Below are positions 19,242 to 27,937 of a stretch of DNA of 64,000 nt, one piece after another. A program made the position numbers and the translations under genes. The stretch covers positions 109,929 through 173,928 of the forward strand of contig CANQCR010000001.1 in NCBI GenBank assembly GCA_947589735.1, read 5' to 3'. Position 1 is the stretch's first letter. Each line of letters opens with the position of its first letter. This DNA comes from an uncultured Bacilli bacterium (GTDB lineage: Bacteria; Bacillota_I; Bacilli_A; RF39; UBA660). The notes beneath the pieces are model-generated. The model did not search any database. It saw only the letters and a program-made list of their open reading frames with translations, and was not told the DNA's origin.

Positions 19242-20279
19242 TTAGTAAATAAATATATCAGTTGATGTTTCTCCCTCTTCCTTTACAATATAGGCTTTCA
19301 CTTCATTAATAGCTTTTACTTCGGTAACCACTTTAATATCCTTAAAATAATTAGCCATATTTTCACTTAAAAACTGACTAATATATAAAAGTTCACCATA
19401 ACTATAATAGCTTTTAGTAATTGTAATATCTAATTTAGATAAGTGATTACCACTATAATATCCTAGTCCTGATACATACATTGTTTTATCATAGCTATAC
19501 ATTTTATTTGTAAAGTTTTTAAAACTATTATAATTTTTAGAATCTAATTTTTTAACACTTTCGTTATTCATATAATAATTTTTTTGATCTAAGTATTCAA
19601 ATGTTAAATCATTATTACTAGTAACACCATAATATAAGTAGTTACCACTCGTATTAGATTCAGGACTAGCTTCCACATATAAAGCTACCATAATAGGAAT
19701 ATTATCTAAAGAAAAGTTCTCCCTTAAATATTTAACTAATTCCCCAGCTTTAGCCTTACCGATATCTATAACTTTATTTTGATTTATCGTAACGTAATTA
19801 CCACTACTACCATATCCTTGATAAGGATTTAGAATTAAACCTAAGCTAATTCCCTTAATCTTACCTTCATTATCTAAGAAGTTTTTTTCATAAATACCTA
19901 CAACGACTGTCGGTTTAATCTTTTTCCCACTAATCGTCATATCCGCGATGTTATTTAAATTATCCCGATTAAGAAGTGTCCGTAAACGTGTTTCAGATAA
20001 ATATTGGCCCTCTTGATAATAATTTTCATCAACCGGAAAAACATTAGAAGAGATTTGAATTAAGTCTTTTTCAACTTTATTAATGTCATAATCAACAACA
20101 TTACTACTAACCACGTAATTATTGCCAACCCCTTTTTTATATGGCATATAAATTGTATAGTAGTCATCATTATACCTAAAAGAATAAGTATTGTCTGATG
20201 GCTCTTCTACTTCTTTTTTAGAGCAACCAACTATGGCAATAATTGATAGTAACAAAAATAATATTTTTCTTTTCTTCAT
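19242..20279 (-). CDS. CamS-family lipoprotein
   Basis: A 345-residue lipoprotein (lipobox IVGC, Cys near 19) of the CamS/YerH family. Family marks are SLGLILNPYQGYGSSGNYVTI and the segment KYLRENFSLDNIPIMVALY. Enterococcal CamS is the source of a peptide pheromone from its signal peptide; most relatives have no known function. The signal peptide here is ILFLLLSIIAIVGC. It leads the cluster with the small membrane protein and the sensor-GGDEF gene. Confidence 0.85.
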   Translation of the reverse strand: MKKRKILFLLLSIIAIVGCSKKEVEEPSDNTYSFRYNDDYYTIYMPYKKGVGNNYVVSSNVVDYDINKVEKDLIQISSNVFPVDENYYQEGQYLSETRLRTLLNRDNLNNIADMTISGKKIKPTVVVGIYEKNFLDNEGKIKGISLGLILNPYQGYGSSGNYVTINQNKVIDIGKAKAGELVKYLRENFSLDNIPIMVALYVEASPESNTSGNYLYYGVTSNNDLTFEYLDQKNYYMNNESVKKLDSKNYNSFKNFTNKMYSYDKTMYVSGLGYYSGNHLSKLDITITKSYYSYGELLYISQFLSENMANYFKDIKVVTEVKAINEVKAYIVKEEGETSTDIFIY

Positions 20280-20315
20280 ACATCAACAAAAAGGAAGCTT
20301 ACACTTCCCCTTTAT

Positions 20316-20756
20316 TTACCCTTCACTAACTTCTTTAGCCTTTTCTTCTTTTTCTAGGCGATTAAGAACATCTCTTGTTACCATAGCTGCTTTTTCTTTG
20401 ATAGTCGCTACTGTATTTTCCATAACTGGTGTACCTTTACTAACGACATACTTCATCAATTCATCTGCCTTATCATTAACTAATTTAGCTTTTTCTTTCG
20501 CATATTTTAAAACTTTTTCTTTATCTAAATCAGCTAATGCTTCTTTTATTTCTTCAACTTTATCTTCGATGTATTTTTTTACATCATCAGCTTTTAAATT
20601 CTTAGCTTTCTCTAATAATTCATCAAACTTAGCTTTTAATTCAGCTCTTGTTTCTTCACCAGATTTAGGAGCGAATAAAACTCCTAATCCGGCACCGATA
20701 GCCGCACCGGCTATAAAGGCACCAACTCTTTTTCCTTTTCCTTCACTTTTACTCAT
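20316..20756 (-). CDS. ytxH: YtxH-domain general stress protein
   Basis: A 146-residue protein. A short N-terminal glycine-rich membrane segment (GAFIAGAAIGAGLGVLFAPKSGEETRA, quoted in part as GAGLGVLFAPKSG) is the YtxH signature, followed by a long, highly charged amphipathic helix region rich in Lys, Glu and Ala. The ATG at 20756 is used; it overlaps the end of the upstream ytxG-like gene by 8 nt. A weak hairpin (GGAAG/CTTCC then TTTTT on the minus strand) follows. ytxG-ytxH pairing is as in Bacillus. Confidence 0.85.
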   Translation of the reverse strand: MSKSEGKGKRVGAFIAGAAIGAGLGVLFAPKSGEETRAELKAKFDELLEKAKNLKADDVKKYIEDKVEEIKEALADLDKEKVLKYAKEKAKLVNDKADELMKYVVSKGTPVMENTVATIKEKAAMVTRDVLNRLEKEEKAKEVSEG

Positions 20757-21033
20757 CGTCTTCGTTACCTCTCTTTCTTCTAAATACAAAATTAATAGCG
20801 TTACTTATACTACTAATAACTTTATCACTGATACTGGATGCATAATCGGTTGTTCGATCGATAATATCAAACAAACCATCAACCTTAATCATCTTTCTAT
20901 TAACATCATCTAAAATTATGTCGACGCGATTCAAAGTCTTAATTAATCTTATGATTAACACAATTAAGAATATTACTAATATAATTAATGAAATGTAAAG
21001 CAAAATTGGTAATAATTGTTCTAAATCAATCAC
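20749..21033 (-). CDS. ytxG: DUF948/YtxG-like membrane protein
   Basis: A 94-residue protein with one N-terminal membrane helix (about 8-30) followed by a helix of the DUF948 type with VDIILDDVNRKMIKVDGLFD. It overlaps both neighbours, by 4 nt upstream and 8 nt downstream, so the three are translationally coupled. YtxG and YtxH are general stress proteins in Bacillus with no assigned mechanism. Confidence 0.75.
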   Translation of the reverse strand: MIDLEQLLPILLYISLIILVIFLIVLIIRLIKTLNRVDIILDDVNRKMIKVDGLFDIIDRTTDYASSISDKVISSISNAINFVFRRKRGNEDDE

Positions 21034-21989
21034 TCTTCTTTCCCCTCCTCATACATTGAATCAATTAAGTTAAATAATTCATTTTCGGTTAAAGGTTCGT
21101 CATCAGTTTCCTCTTTTTGATGCTTACGTTCAACTTTTTCTTTCTTAGCATTAAAAGATTCCTTTTTCAAAAGTAAATTATCTAATTCTTTAGTTAAATC
21201 CATTGTTATTTCTTCTAACTCACGAATATTTTTTTCTTGTTCGTTAACCGTCTTTGTAAGTTCTGCTGTATCCTCTAAGCCAACAGGATGACCTTGTTCT
21301 TGTTCTAATTCATCGAACAAATCAACTTCTTCTTTAGCTTCATGGCGCATTTCTGGTTCACCTTCGTCATACATCGTTTCTTCAAGTTCATTTTCAAGCG
21401 TACCATAAGCTTTACTACGAACTTCATCAAAACGATCTTGAACCATACCATCGCTAACGACGGTTGGTTGAACATCTTTCCTTTCAACGATATCGTCTTT
21501 AGAATAGTTTTTATCTAGGATACCATAAATTGGCGAAATAATTGGCGTTGGTTTAAACGTTGATTTTTCTTTCGTTAAAAGAGTGGGACTTGTATAAGTG
21601 CCTGTATAGTGTCCACTATATGGAGCTTTCTTTTCTTCTCTTTTAGGTTGAGGAGGAACTTCTACACGTTCTTCTGTGGGTTTGACACTGCGGCGTGGAC
21701 GTTCCGGTTCTAAGTCAGCGAAATCTTTTTCTGTAAAGAAGACTGGTGACTTTAATTCTTCCTCTTTAGGTTCCTCTTTTGGCTTTTTCGAAGACAAGTC
21801 TTCAAACTCGGCTGTAACGTCTTCATAGCGATCTTGTTTTTCTTCTACTTCCACTTTCTCACGACGTCGTTCAGCAGGTTTTTCCTTTGGTTCGTGTTTT
21901 ATTTGTTCAACCCTAACTTCTTCTTCTATTTCTTCTTCATCATCAGCTGGTTCTGTAAAAATCTCTTTAAATTTATCAAGTAATCCCAT
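21030..21989 (-). CDS. Highly charged, mostly disordered protein of unknown function
   Basis: A 319-residue protein, very rich in Glu, Lys and Pro. It begins MGLLDKFKEIF, an amphipathic helix that may touch the membrane. An isolated conserved-looking segment, FKPTPIISPIYGILDKNY (about residues 145-162), sits in disordered sequence, followed by a coiled coil near the C-terminus (about 245-295). I do not know the family. A short linear motif in a disordered, acidic protein suggests a docking or scaffold role; the overlap with ytxG suggests envelope work. Confidence 0.7.
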   Translation of the reverse strand: MGLLDKFKEIFTEPADDEEEIEEEVRVEQIKHEPKEKPAERRREKVEVEEKQDRYEDVTAEFEDLSSKKPKEEPKEEELKSPVFFTEKDFADLEPERPRRSVKPTEERVEVPPQPKREEKKAPYSGHYTGTYTSPTLLTKEKSTFKPTPIISPIYGILDKNYSKDDIVERKDVQPTVVSDGMVQDRFDEVRSKAYGTLENELEETMYDEGEPEMRHEAKEEVDLFDELEQEQGHPVGLEDTAELTKTVNEQEKNIRELEEITMDLTKELDNLLLKKESFNAKKEKVERKHQKEETDDEPLTENELFNLIDSMYEEGKEE

Positions 21990-22011
21990 AATTCACCATT
22001 CCTTTTTGCAA

Positions 22012-22611
22012 CTAATCAAATACCTCTATTCCAGCATTATTGGTATCTTTTTTGTTTTTAAACTTGTCATATTTTTCTTCACGATTATTTAGTTTCGCAT
22101 CTTCAATCGTCAGTTTTATGACATCGGGGTTAAATTGAATCGTTGATAAGATATAAGCTGCATTCAAAACCGCATCATTAATATCTTCTTTTGGTACAAC
22201 CGATTCAATATGAGCGTAGTTATAGACAAAATTAATATAATATAAATCATCCTTAGTTGTTATTTCAAGATAGCCCTCATATTTAAAATCATCCGATAAC
22301 TTCCTAGAGTAATAAAGATTAGGGTCCTCTTCATATTCAATAGGTATTTTATTATAATAACTAACCGTGTCAACGTATAAATAATAATTATTGCCATCAG
22401 AATACAATTTATCATTTAATTCGTCGGTATCGATATAAGTAACCCCCCGTGGAACATAATATTTATATCCTCTTCCAACACGGTTATAAAGATTATTATC
22501 TTTAGATAAGATAACATCAACAATGACATCAATGCTACTTGTGTCAATCCTAACTACACTACATCCTGCCATAAGCATAACGATTAGGAAACATAGTACC
22601 ATCTTTTTCAT
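22012..22611 (-). CDS. Lipoprotein of unknown function
   Basis: A 199-residue protein with a lipoprotein signal (LMAGC, Cys near 17). The mature part is mixed alpha/beta with many Tyr and Asp residues and no family I recognise. It lies 22 nt ahead of the disordered-protein gene and probably belongs to the same operon. Confidence 0.7.
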   Translation of the reverse strand: MKKMVLCFLIVMLMAGCSVVRIDTSSIDVIVDVILSKDNNLYNRVGRGYKYYVPRGVTYIDTDELNDKLYSDGNNYYLYVDTVSYYNKIPIEYEEDPNLYYSRKLSDDFKYEGYLEITTKDDLYYINFVYNYAHIESVVPKEDINDAVLNAAYILSTIQFNPDVIKLTIEDAKLNNREEKYDKFKNKKDTNNAGIEVFD

Positions 22612-22676
22612 ATCTACCTCACAATCACATTATACCAAAAAATAGGAATTATTTCTATTATTTTAGTAAATATCCA

Positions 22677-23315
22677 TTATTTTACGCTTTTATAGACAGT
22701 TACTTTATAAATAGGGTTTCCTAAAGCGTGAAACTTTTCTTCATATTCGGTGGCAATATTATCTGTCACATCATCAGCATAAAGATCTAGTGATAAAAAA
22801 GATATATGGTAGCCATAATCCGTAAAAGACTTAAGTGAATAAGTAAATAAGTCCCGGTTATCGGTTTTAAACTCAATTACTTTATCATCTTTAAAAAGTT
22901 GATCATAACGACGTAAAAACTTCTCACTTGTAAGGCGCCTGCTGGTATGCCGTTCTTTAGGCCAAGGATCAGAAAAATTAAGATAGATTTTACTAATCTC
23001 ATGATCAAAGACTTTTTCAATATCACAGGCATCCATTCGAATCAAACGTAAATTAGGTATATCTTCATCATCAAGTTTTTCTAATGCTCTTACGATAACA
23101 CTATCAAACTTTTCAATGCCAATATAATTAATATTGGGGTGGGCAAGCGCCATCTTTTTAATAAACTTCCCCTTCCCAGTTCCAATTTCAATATGGATAG
23201 GTTGGTGGGTAGGAAACACTTCATTAAAATGCCCCCGATATCGTTCATAATCTAAAATTATATATTTAGAAGATGCGATTTTTTCTTTCGCACCTTTAAC
23301 GTTTCGAAGTCGCAT
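22677..23315 (-). CDS. trmB: tRNA (guanine-N(7)-)-methyltransferase TrmB
   Basis: A 212-residue SAM methyltransferase that makes m7G46 in tRNA. HIEIGTGKGKFI is the SAM motif, and NFSDPWPKERHTSRRL is the TrmB signature. The ATG at 23315 gives the usual start MRLRN and has GGTGAT 3 nt upstream; a longer frame would run through the promoter. Complete, with the conserved C-terminus. Confidence 0.95.
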   Translation of the reverse strand: MRLRNVKGAKEKIASSKYIILDYERYRGHFNEVFPTHQPIHIEIGTGKGKFIKKMALAHPNINYIGIEKFDSVIVRALEKLDDEDIPNLRLIRMDACDIEKVFDHEISKIYLNFSDPWPKERHTSRRLTSEKFLRRYDQLFKDDKVIEFKTDNRDLFTYSLKSFTDYGYHISFLSLDLYADDVTDNIATEYEEKFHALGNPIYKVTVYKSVK

Positions 23316-23330
23316 TTTATCACCAATTTC

Positions 23331-23360
23331 ATTATACCATAATGATTTAATTATGAACAA
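23331..23360 (-). promoter_or_regulatory. Promoter of trmB
   Basis: Minus-strand TTGTTC, 18 nt, then TATAAT preceded by TGG (extended -10). The 5' leader would be only about 10 nt, just enough for the GGTGAT ribosome site. Confidence 0.65.
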
Positions 23361-23412
23361 GTGTCAACAATTTAGACGATTATCATATAATGAAATAGAC
23401 TAAGGAGGTTTT

Positions 23413-23697
23413 ATGAAGAAAGATCGCAATTGTGGTGGGATGTATCAAGGATACGCTAATGCCATCCCCGTTATGGGAAGTCCGGTGATGATGCCACCTA
23501 TAGGAAATGCCTATATGCCAAATCAAGTACCTTATCAAGGACAACAAACCTACACCCAACCATATAACAGTATTGAAAAAGAATTAAATGACATTCATGA
23601 ACAAATTAATAGTCTTTCTAATCGAGTTAGTAAATTAGAAAGCAAAGGAGCAACCTATAACACAAAATATAGTGATTCCAATTATTATATGTTATAA
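23413..23697 (+). CDS. Small Gly/Pro/Gln/Tyr-rich protein with C-terminal coiled coil
   Basis: A 94-residue protein. The first 55 residues are rich in Gly, Pro, Met, Gln and Tyr, like spore coat or surface proteins. A short coiled coil follows (about 54-78, KELNDIHEQINSLSNRVSKL). No family recognised. It lies 41 nt ahead of sspI and has AAGGAGG 6 nt before the start and CATATAAT upstream, which could be SigA or SigE. A coat-related role is inference. Confidence 0.55.
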   Translation: MKKDRNCGGMYQGYANAIPVMGSPVMMPPIGNAYMPNQVPYQGQQTYTQPYNSIEKELNDIHEQINSLSNRVSKLESKGATYNTKYSDSNYYML

Positions 23698-23720
23698 AAT
23701 ATCGTAATTTTTCCATACTA
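23691..23720 (+). promoter_or_regulatory. Forespore (SigG/SigF-type) promoter of sspI
   Basis: CATACTA is an exact SigG -10, with GTTATA 17 nt upstream as the likely -35; 18 nt before the start codon of sspI, a gene that is SigG-dependent in Bacillus. Confidence 0.65.
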
Positions 23721-23738
23721 TTTCTAGGAGATGATGAA

Positions 23739-23942
23739 ATGAACATAAGCATTAGACAGAGTATTAAAGAAAACTTTAAAGATAGTAGTGAAGATGATAT
23801 CAAAGAAGCTATTGAATCTTCCAAAAGTGATCAAGAAGAATTAACCCTACCCGGATTAGGGGTCTTCTTTGAAATACTATGGAATAATAGTAGTTTAGAT
23901 GAACAAAGGAAAATTGTGGATACAATAAAAAAGAACATTTAG
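23739..23942 (+). CDS. sspI: Small acid-soluble spore protein SspI
   Basis: A 67-residue protein of the SspI family. The start LNIRQ-like MNISIRQSIKENF, the core TLPGLGVFFEILWNN and the acidic helix after it match SspI throughout and give the full family length. In Bacillus it is a minor spore-core protein made in the forespore. It is preceded by a SigG-type promoter and followed by a strong terminator. Confidence 0.92.
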   Translation: MNISIRQSIKENFKDSSEDDIKEAIESSKSDQEELTLPGLGVFFEILWNNSSLDEQRKIVDTIKKNI

Positions 23943-23953
23943 TTCTTTTTTGA
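23927..23953. terminator. Terminator of sspI
   Basis: AAAAAAGAAC, 5-nt loop, GTTCTTTTTT; it overlaps the sspI stop codon. Confidence 0.8.
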
Positions 23954-23955
23954 TG

Positions 23956-23990
23956 AAAGAATCAAGTCTTAGAACTTGATTCTTTTGTTT
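23956..23990. terminator. Terminator of glyQS
   Basis: A 12-bp perfect stem AAAGAATCAAGT/ACTTGATTCTTT with a 6-nt loop, over the 3' end of glyQS. On the minus strand the stem ends in its own TTTC tail. Confidence 0.65.
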
Positions 23991-25339
23991 ATATAGTCAA
24001 CTAATTCATCAACCTTAACAACTTCTTGAGCCATTGTATCGCGGTCTCTTACGGTAACCGTATTGTCATTTAAGGTATTATCATCAACAGTAACACAGAA
24101 TGGTGTTCCGGCGATATCTTGACGACGATAACGTTTACCAATTGATGCCGTCTCATCATAGATAGTCGTAAACTCTTTAGCTAGCATATCATATAATTCG
24201 TTAGCTTTCTCACTATGAAGTTTCTTATTAAGTGGGAAGATAGCTACTTTATATGGTGCTAAAAATGGATGAATCTTCATAACTTCACGTGTCTCACCAT
24301 TTTCTAATTCTTCCTCACAGTAAGCATTATCTAAAATAGCTAGCGCTAAACGATCAGCTCCGACAGTTGATTCAATGATATATGGGATAAACTTTTCATT
24401 GGTCGTAGGATCTAGATATTCTTGGGATACACCAGAATATTCTTGGTGACGTGATAAGTCATAATCCGTTCTATTGTGGGTACCATTAATCTCACCCCAA
24501 CCAAAACAGAAATCATATTCAATATCACAAGCTTCTTTAGCATAATGCGCTAACTTTTCATGATCATGATATCTTAGCTTTTCTTCAGGTAATCCTAAAT
24601 CCATAAAGAATTTTTTAGCATATTCTTTGAAATAAGCATATAAGTCACTATCTGTACCCTCTTTACAGAAAGTTTGATATTCCATTTGTTCAAACTCAAT
24701 CGTTCTAAAAGTAAAGTTACCTGGTGTTATCTCATTACGGAAAGCTTTACCTACTTGACCAATACTAAATGGTAATTTTGTTCGCATTGATCTTTGAACA
24801 TTTAAGAAATTGACATACTCACCTTGAGCATTTTCTGGTCTTAGGTAAACTTTATTTTTGCCATCTTCCGTAACACCACGATGCGTTTCAAACATCAAAT
24901 TGAATTGTCTAATATCAGTATAATCACTCTCACCACAGTTTGGGCAAGGAACTTTATGTTCCTTAACATAAGCCATCATTTCATCTTGACTCATACCATC
25001 AGCATGAGCATCAGGATCAAAATCATTGATTAAATTATCAACACGATGTCTTACTTTACAGTGCTTACAATCGATTAATGGGTCTGAGAAACTAGCTACG
25101 TGTCCACTTGCTTCCCATACTCTTGGATGCATAAGAATAGCGGCATCAACTTCATAGGCATTAGCTCTTTCTTGAATAAAACGCTTCCGCCAAGCATCCT
25201 TAATATTATTTTTTAAACGACTTCCCAAAGGTCCATAGTCCCAAGTATTGGCAAGTCCACCATATATTTCACTTCCTTGAAATATAAAACCATATGTTTT
25301 ACAAATGTTAACTAATTTGTCCATTGTTAATTTTTCCAT
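23969..25339 (-). CDS. glyQS: Glycyl-tRNA synthetase, alpha2 type
   Basis: A 456-residue class II synthetase of the homodimeric type, not the two-subunit GlyQ/GlyS type of Bacillus. Motif 1 lies in GLANTWDYGPLGSRLKNN; a zinc-like CKHC/CPNC pair (about 95-140) is inserted; motif 2 includes FRNEITPGNFTFRTIEFEQME; motif 3 gives ESTVGADRLALAIL. A C-terminal anticodon-binding domain follows. The ATG at 25339 is preferred because an upstream in-frame GTG lies inside the AAAGGTGAG ribosome site. Controlled by the T-box leader upstream. Confidence 0.96.
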   Translation of the reverse strand: MEKLTMDKLVNICKTYGFIFQGSEIYGGLANTWDYGPLGSRLKNNIKDAWRKRFIQERANAYEVDAAILMHPRVWEASGHVASFSDPLIDCKHCKVRHRVDNLINDFDPDAHADGMSQDEMMAYVKEHKVPCPNCGESDYTDIRQFNLMFETHRGVTEDGKNKVYLRPENAQGEYVNFLNVQRSMRTKLPFSIGQVGKAFRNEITPGNFTFRTIEFEQMEYQTFCKEGTDSDLYAYFKEYAKKFFMDLGLPEEKLRYHDHEKLAHYAKEACDIEYDFCFGWGEINGTHNRTDYDLSRHQEYSGVSQEYLDPTTNEKFIPYIIESTVGADRLALAILDNAYCEEELENGETREVMKIHPFLAPYKVAIFPLNKKLHSEKANELYDMLAKEFTTIYDETASIGKRYRRQDIAGTPFCVTVDDNTLNDNTVTVRDRDTMAQEVVKVDELVDYINKRIKF

Positions 25340-25395
25340 CTTTTTTCTCACCTTTCTATTAATTATTTCATCACTAATATGATCACGTTATAAAT

Positions 25396-25512
25396 AAAAA
25401 AACTCCTAGAATGTATAGGGACGAAATATTCCGCGGTTCCACCCTACTTATTCTAGAAGAATCTCTTTATAGTATATTGCTCGAGGTTGCCAAGCCCGTC
25501 ATCACAGCGATT
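25396..25512 (-). promoter_or_regulatory. Glycine T-box leader of glyQS, very short stem I
   Basis: Minus-strand AGGGTGGAACCGCGG (25431-25445) is the canonical T-box antiterminator sequence. A small stem III (ATTCT/AGAAT) lies just before it. The terminator pairs CTAGAAT...TAGGG with CCCTA...ATTCTAG, followed by TTTTTTT. Counting from the -10 box, only about 50 nt is left for stem I, which holds GGGC and GGC triplets that could act as a glycine specifier. Uncharged tRNA-Gly would favour readthrough. Confidence 0.9.
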
Positions 25513-25518
25513 AACTAG

Positions 25519-25547
25519 ATTTTAATACAAAGAATTAATTTTGTCAA
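25519..25547 (-). promoter_or_regulatory. SigA promoter of the T-box-glyQS unit
   Basis: Minus-strand TTGACA, 17 nt, TAAAAT. It is the only good promoter between the glyQS leader and the gene upstream, and fixes the leader length. Confidence 0.75.
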
Positions 25548-25554
25548 TAGGTAA

Positions 25555-26346
25555 TTATCTTTTTAACAAAGACATTACTTTAGCCTTAGCTTCAATCGTT
25601 TCAATATCCCCTTCAATACTTAAAGAGTGACCATGACTAGTAGCCATAAAAGTATTGTTATTATATTTTACATCATCAAACATTCCATACATTTTAGCAA
25701 ACACATCAATAAGAGTTAATATGTTAGCGATATCTTTAGGATCAGCTCCTTTTTCGGAATCTGTATCGGCGTAATAATATAGACTATTTTTAGGCGCACG
25801 AGGTAAGACACTTTTCTCGCGGTCAAAATAAACAACCCGGCCTGGTTCCGTATAAGGTGTTGTATCAAAAGATATCAACATATGATTTGTCTTACCCTTC
25901 ATAAGTTTAGCTTTAGCAAATGTTAAAACGTCAACTTTACTGCGTTCATCTAAACTTGTAATCGTTCTTTTGAAGAAATCCATCGCACTATCAAGAAAAT
26001 GAATCTCTAAATCACCAGCCCGAAAAGTATGACAAAAATCATGGGTTCTTTGAAAAGTTCTTGGTAAGTTTAGTGTTGTCGTTTTAATTGATGTTGTAAT
26101 AGGTTCACTCCCAATATGAGCCACCATTAATTTATCGATGAACTCCGGATAAGAAGATGCAAAAGCATCAAGTAAAAAACGTTTTGTCTTTTCATCAAAT
26201 CCACTTTTCGCATTCCCTATCGTTTTAAAATGTAATTCTAGTTTTGATAACATTTCGCCATCTTTTTCCTTGTTCCGGGAAGTCACTATTAAATATTCTA
26301 ATTTATTATTTAAAACCGTTGTTAAAAATTCTTCTCTTTTCATCAT
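25555..26346 (-). CDS. Unknown protein, paralog of its neighbour (copy B)
   Basis: A 263-residue soluble protein of no family I recognise. It shares layout with the next gene upstream: an N-terminal LEYL(I/M) strand with a KDG/RYRG turn, an F-rich segment, then I-T-x-x-I, LP-x-x-(F/Y)-x-R, D-x-C and a D-x-A helix near residues 100-145. HTFRAGDLEIHFLDSAM and TSHGHSLSIEGD are notable. The gap to the upstream paralog is 4 nt. It ends at the glyQS promoter. Confidence 0.65.
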   Translation of the reverse strand: MMKREEFLTTVLNNKLEYLIVTSRNKEKDGEMLSKLELHFKTIGNAKSGFDEKTKRFLLDAFASSYPEFIDKLMVAHIGSEPITTSIKTTTLNLPRTFQRTHDFCHTFRAGDLEIHFLDSAMDFFKRTITSLDERSKVDVLTFAKAKLMKGKTNHMLISFDTTPYTEPGRVVYFDREKSVLPRAPKNSLYYYADTDSEKGADPKDIANILTLIDVFAKMYGMFDDVKYNNNTFMATSHGHSLSIEGDIETIEAKAKVMSLLKR

Positions 26347-26350
26347 ATAC

Positions 26351-27136
26351 CTACTTTCCTCGACCTAACGATAAAACTTTTTGATAAAGAGGATTCTCTT
26401 CACTAACCCCATCTAAGACAATTTTCTTTCCATATTCGTTACCAGCTTCAATCCACTTTTTTTCAAGAGTGTACCAATTAAATGGTCCATAAGTATCCCC
26501 AAATGTGTCAATAAGTTTAGAAGCATTTTCATTATCTAATTTAAGATTAGTTCCATAAATAGCATATTCAAGGGTTGCGGGACCGACATTATGATAAGTT
26601 GTTTGAAAAGGTTCACGTACACCAATCGTATGTCCTTTAATACTACTAACAACATCGTGATAGCCAATACTTAAAATACCAACATTATGACCATTGATAA
26701 GGAGTGTCCCATATCTTAAGGCATCACTTATGCTTTGACGATAAAGTCTTAAAATAATTTTCCGCATTCTTTGAATAGCTAAATCAGTAACATAAAGGGT
26801 AAACTGTTTCGTTTTAATTCTAATACACTGATCATAGAATCTAGCATAACGACTAGGTAAAAGTCTGGCATCACCTTCAATCGCTTCCGTAATTAAATTG
26901 TTACCAAGATTGACATCAATTAATTCACTTAAAAAGTTTCTAGCGCCATCTTGATATTTATCCATTAAGCGTTCCGTATCCGTAAGAGGTAGTTTTTCAG
27001 CTGTATCTTTAAACGCATAATTGAAAGTAAAGCGTGTTCCTTCTTTGCCACGATAACGTTCGTCTTTCGCTTTAATCATTAAATATTCTAAAGGTAATGA
27101 TGTTAAATGTTCTAATTTTTCTTCTTTTGTACTCAT
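26351..27136 (-). CDS. Unknown protein, paralog of its neighbour (copy A)
   Basis: A 261-residue protein matching the next gene in length and in the order of conserved positions (LEYLMIKAKDERYRG, DQCIRIKTKQFTLYVTDLA), but diverged. No signal peptide or membrane helix. AGGAGGG precedes the ATG. A promoter with TTGACA, 18 nt and TAAAAT lies upstream inside the recO terminator region (27171-27200), so the pair is its own transcript. Function unknown. Confidence 0.65.
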   Translation of the reverse strand: MSTKEEKLEHLTSLPLEYLMIKAKDERYRGKEGTRFTFNYAFKDTAEKLPLTDTERLMDKYQDGARNFLSELIDVNLGNNLITEAIEGDARLLPSRYARFYDQCIRIKTKQFTLYVTDLAIQRMRKIILRLYRQSISDALRYGTLLINGHNVGILSIGYHDVVSSIKGHTIGVREPFQTTYHNVGPATLEYAIYGTNLKLDNENASKLIDTFGDTYGPFNWYTLEKKWIEAGNEYGKKIVLDGVSEENPLYQKVLSLGRGK

Positions 27137-27180
27137 AAAACCCTCCTAATATTTTTGCGTGTGTACTTTGATTTTAATAC

Positions 27181-27206
27181 AAAAAAAAGATTGTTGTCAA
27201 TCTTTT
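27181..27206 (-). terminator. Terminator of the era-recO operon
   Basis: Minus-strand AAAGATTG, 4-nt loop, CAATCTTT and a T run, at the stop codon of recO. Confidence 0.75.
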
Positions 27207-27937
27207 TAAATGTTTTTTAAACTATTTAGGAAACTCTTGCTTTTTAAATATAGCCCCGTATATCTTTCATAATAATTATTTAAAAAATCATTAATCTCAC
27301 TAGTCGCTTCCGGGCTCACATCAATATTATCAATTTTATTGATATCAACATAGTAATACATTCTAATAAGTTTAATTGCTTTACTAGAAATGAGGGGTTC
27401 GGTTGTTCTACAATTAGCGCAAACATATCCCCCACGATCGCTTGATAAAGTAACAATATTATCTGTACTGCCACAATCGACACAACGATCTAAAACCGGT
27501 AAGACACCTAAATTATCTAGATATTTAAGTTCTAAAATATTTGTTATAACAGCTGGGCTAAACCCTTCTTCAATCTTTGATAAACTAGCGATTAAAAGAT
27601 CAAAAACATCTTCATCACGTCCATGTCTAACCACCTGGGTGGCTAAATCCGTTAAATAGCTGGCATAACTGATAAGTTCAATATCTTTTTTTATGTTGGT
27701 AAAATTATTAATGACACTAACATCTGATAAAATGGATAACTTATCTTTTTTATAGTAAACATTAAAAGTACCATAAGTAAGTTTACCGGATACACTTCTT
27801 AAAGGACTTTTTAAAGAACGTCCACCTTTAACCATTAACCCGATAATGCCATAATCTCTTGTCAGTAAATTAACAATTTTACTTGTCTCACCATAATTTT
27901 GTTCACTTATAACGATACCATCAATTTTTTCAAGCAT
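27206..27937 (-). CDS. recO: DNA repair protein RecO
   Basis: A 243-residue recombination mediator that loads RecA with RecR. The N-terminal OB fold contains GIVISEQNYGETSKIVNLLT; a zinc site CVDCGSTD...CANC lies near residues 150-175; the C-terminus is helical. The start at 27937 (MLEKIDG) matches the family; it overlaps the upstream DUF1653 gene by 8 nt, so coupling is likely. A longer frame opens with TTG. Confidence 0.93.
   Translation of the reverse strand: MLEKIDGIVISEQNYGETSKIVNLLTRDYGIIGLMVKGGRSLKSPLRSVSGKLTYGTFNVYYKKDKLSILSDVSVINNFTNIKKDIELISYASYLTDLATQVVRHGRDEDVFDLLIASLSKIEEGFSPAVITNILELKYLDNLGVLPVLDRCVDCGSTDNIVTLSSDRGGYVCANCRTTEPLISSKAIKLIRMYYYVDINKIDNIDVSPEATSEINDFLNNYYERYTGLYLKSKSFLNSLKNI

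Noticed and set aside
20191..20913. 240-codon plus-strand frame across camS, ytxH and ytxG
   Set aside because: Antisense to three supported genes; composition is that of a shadow frame.
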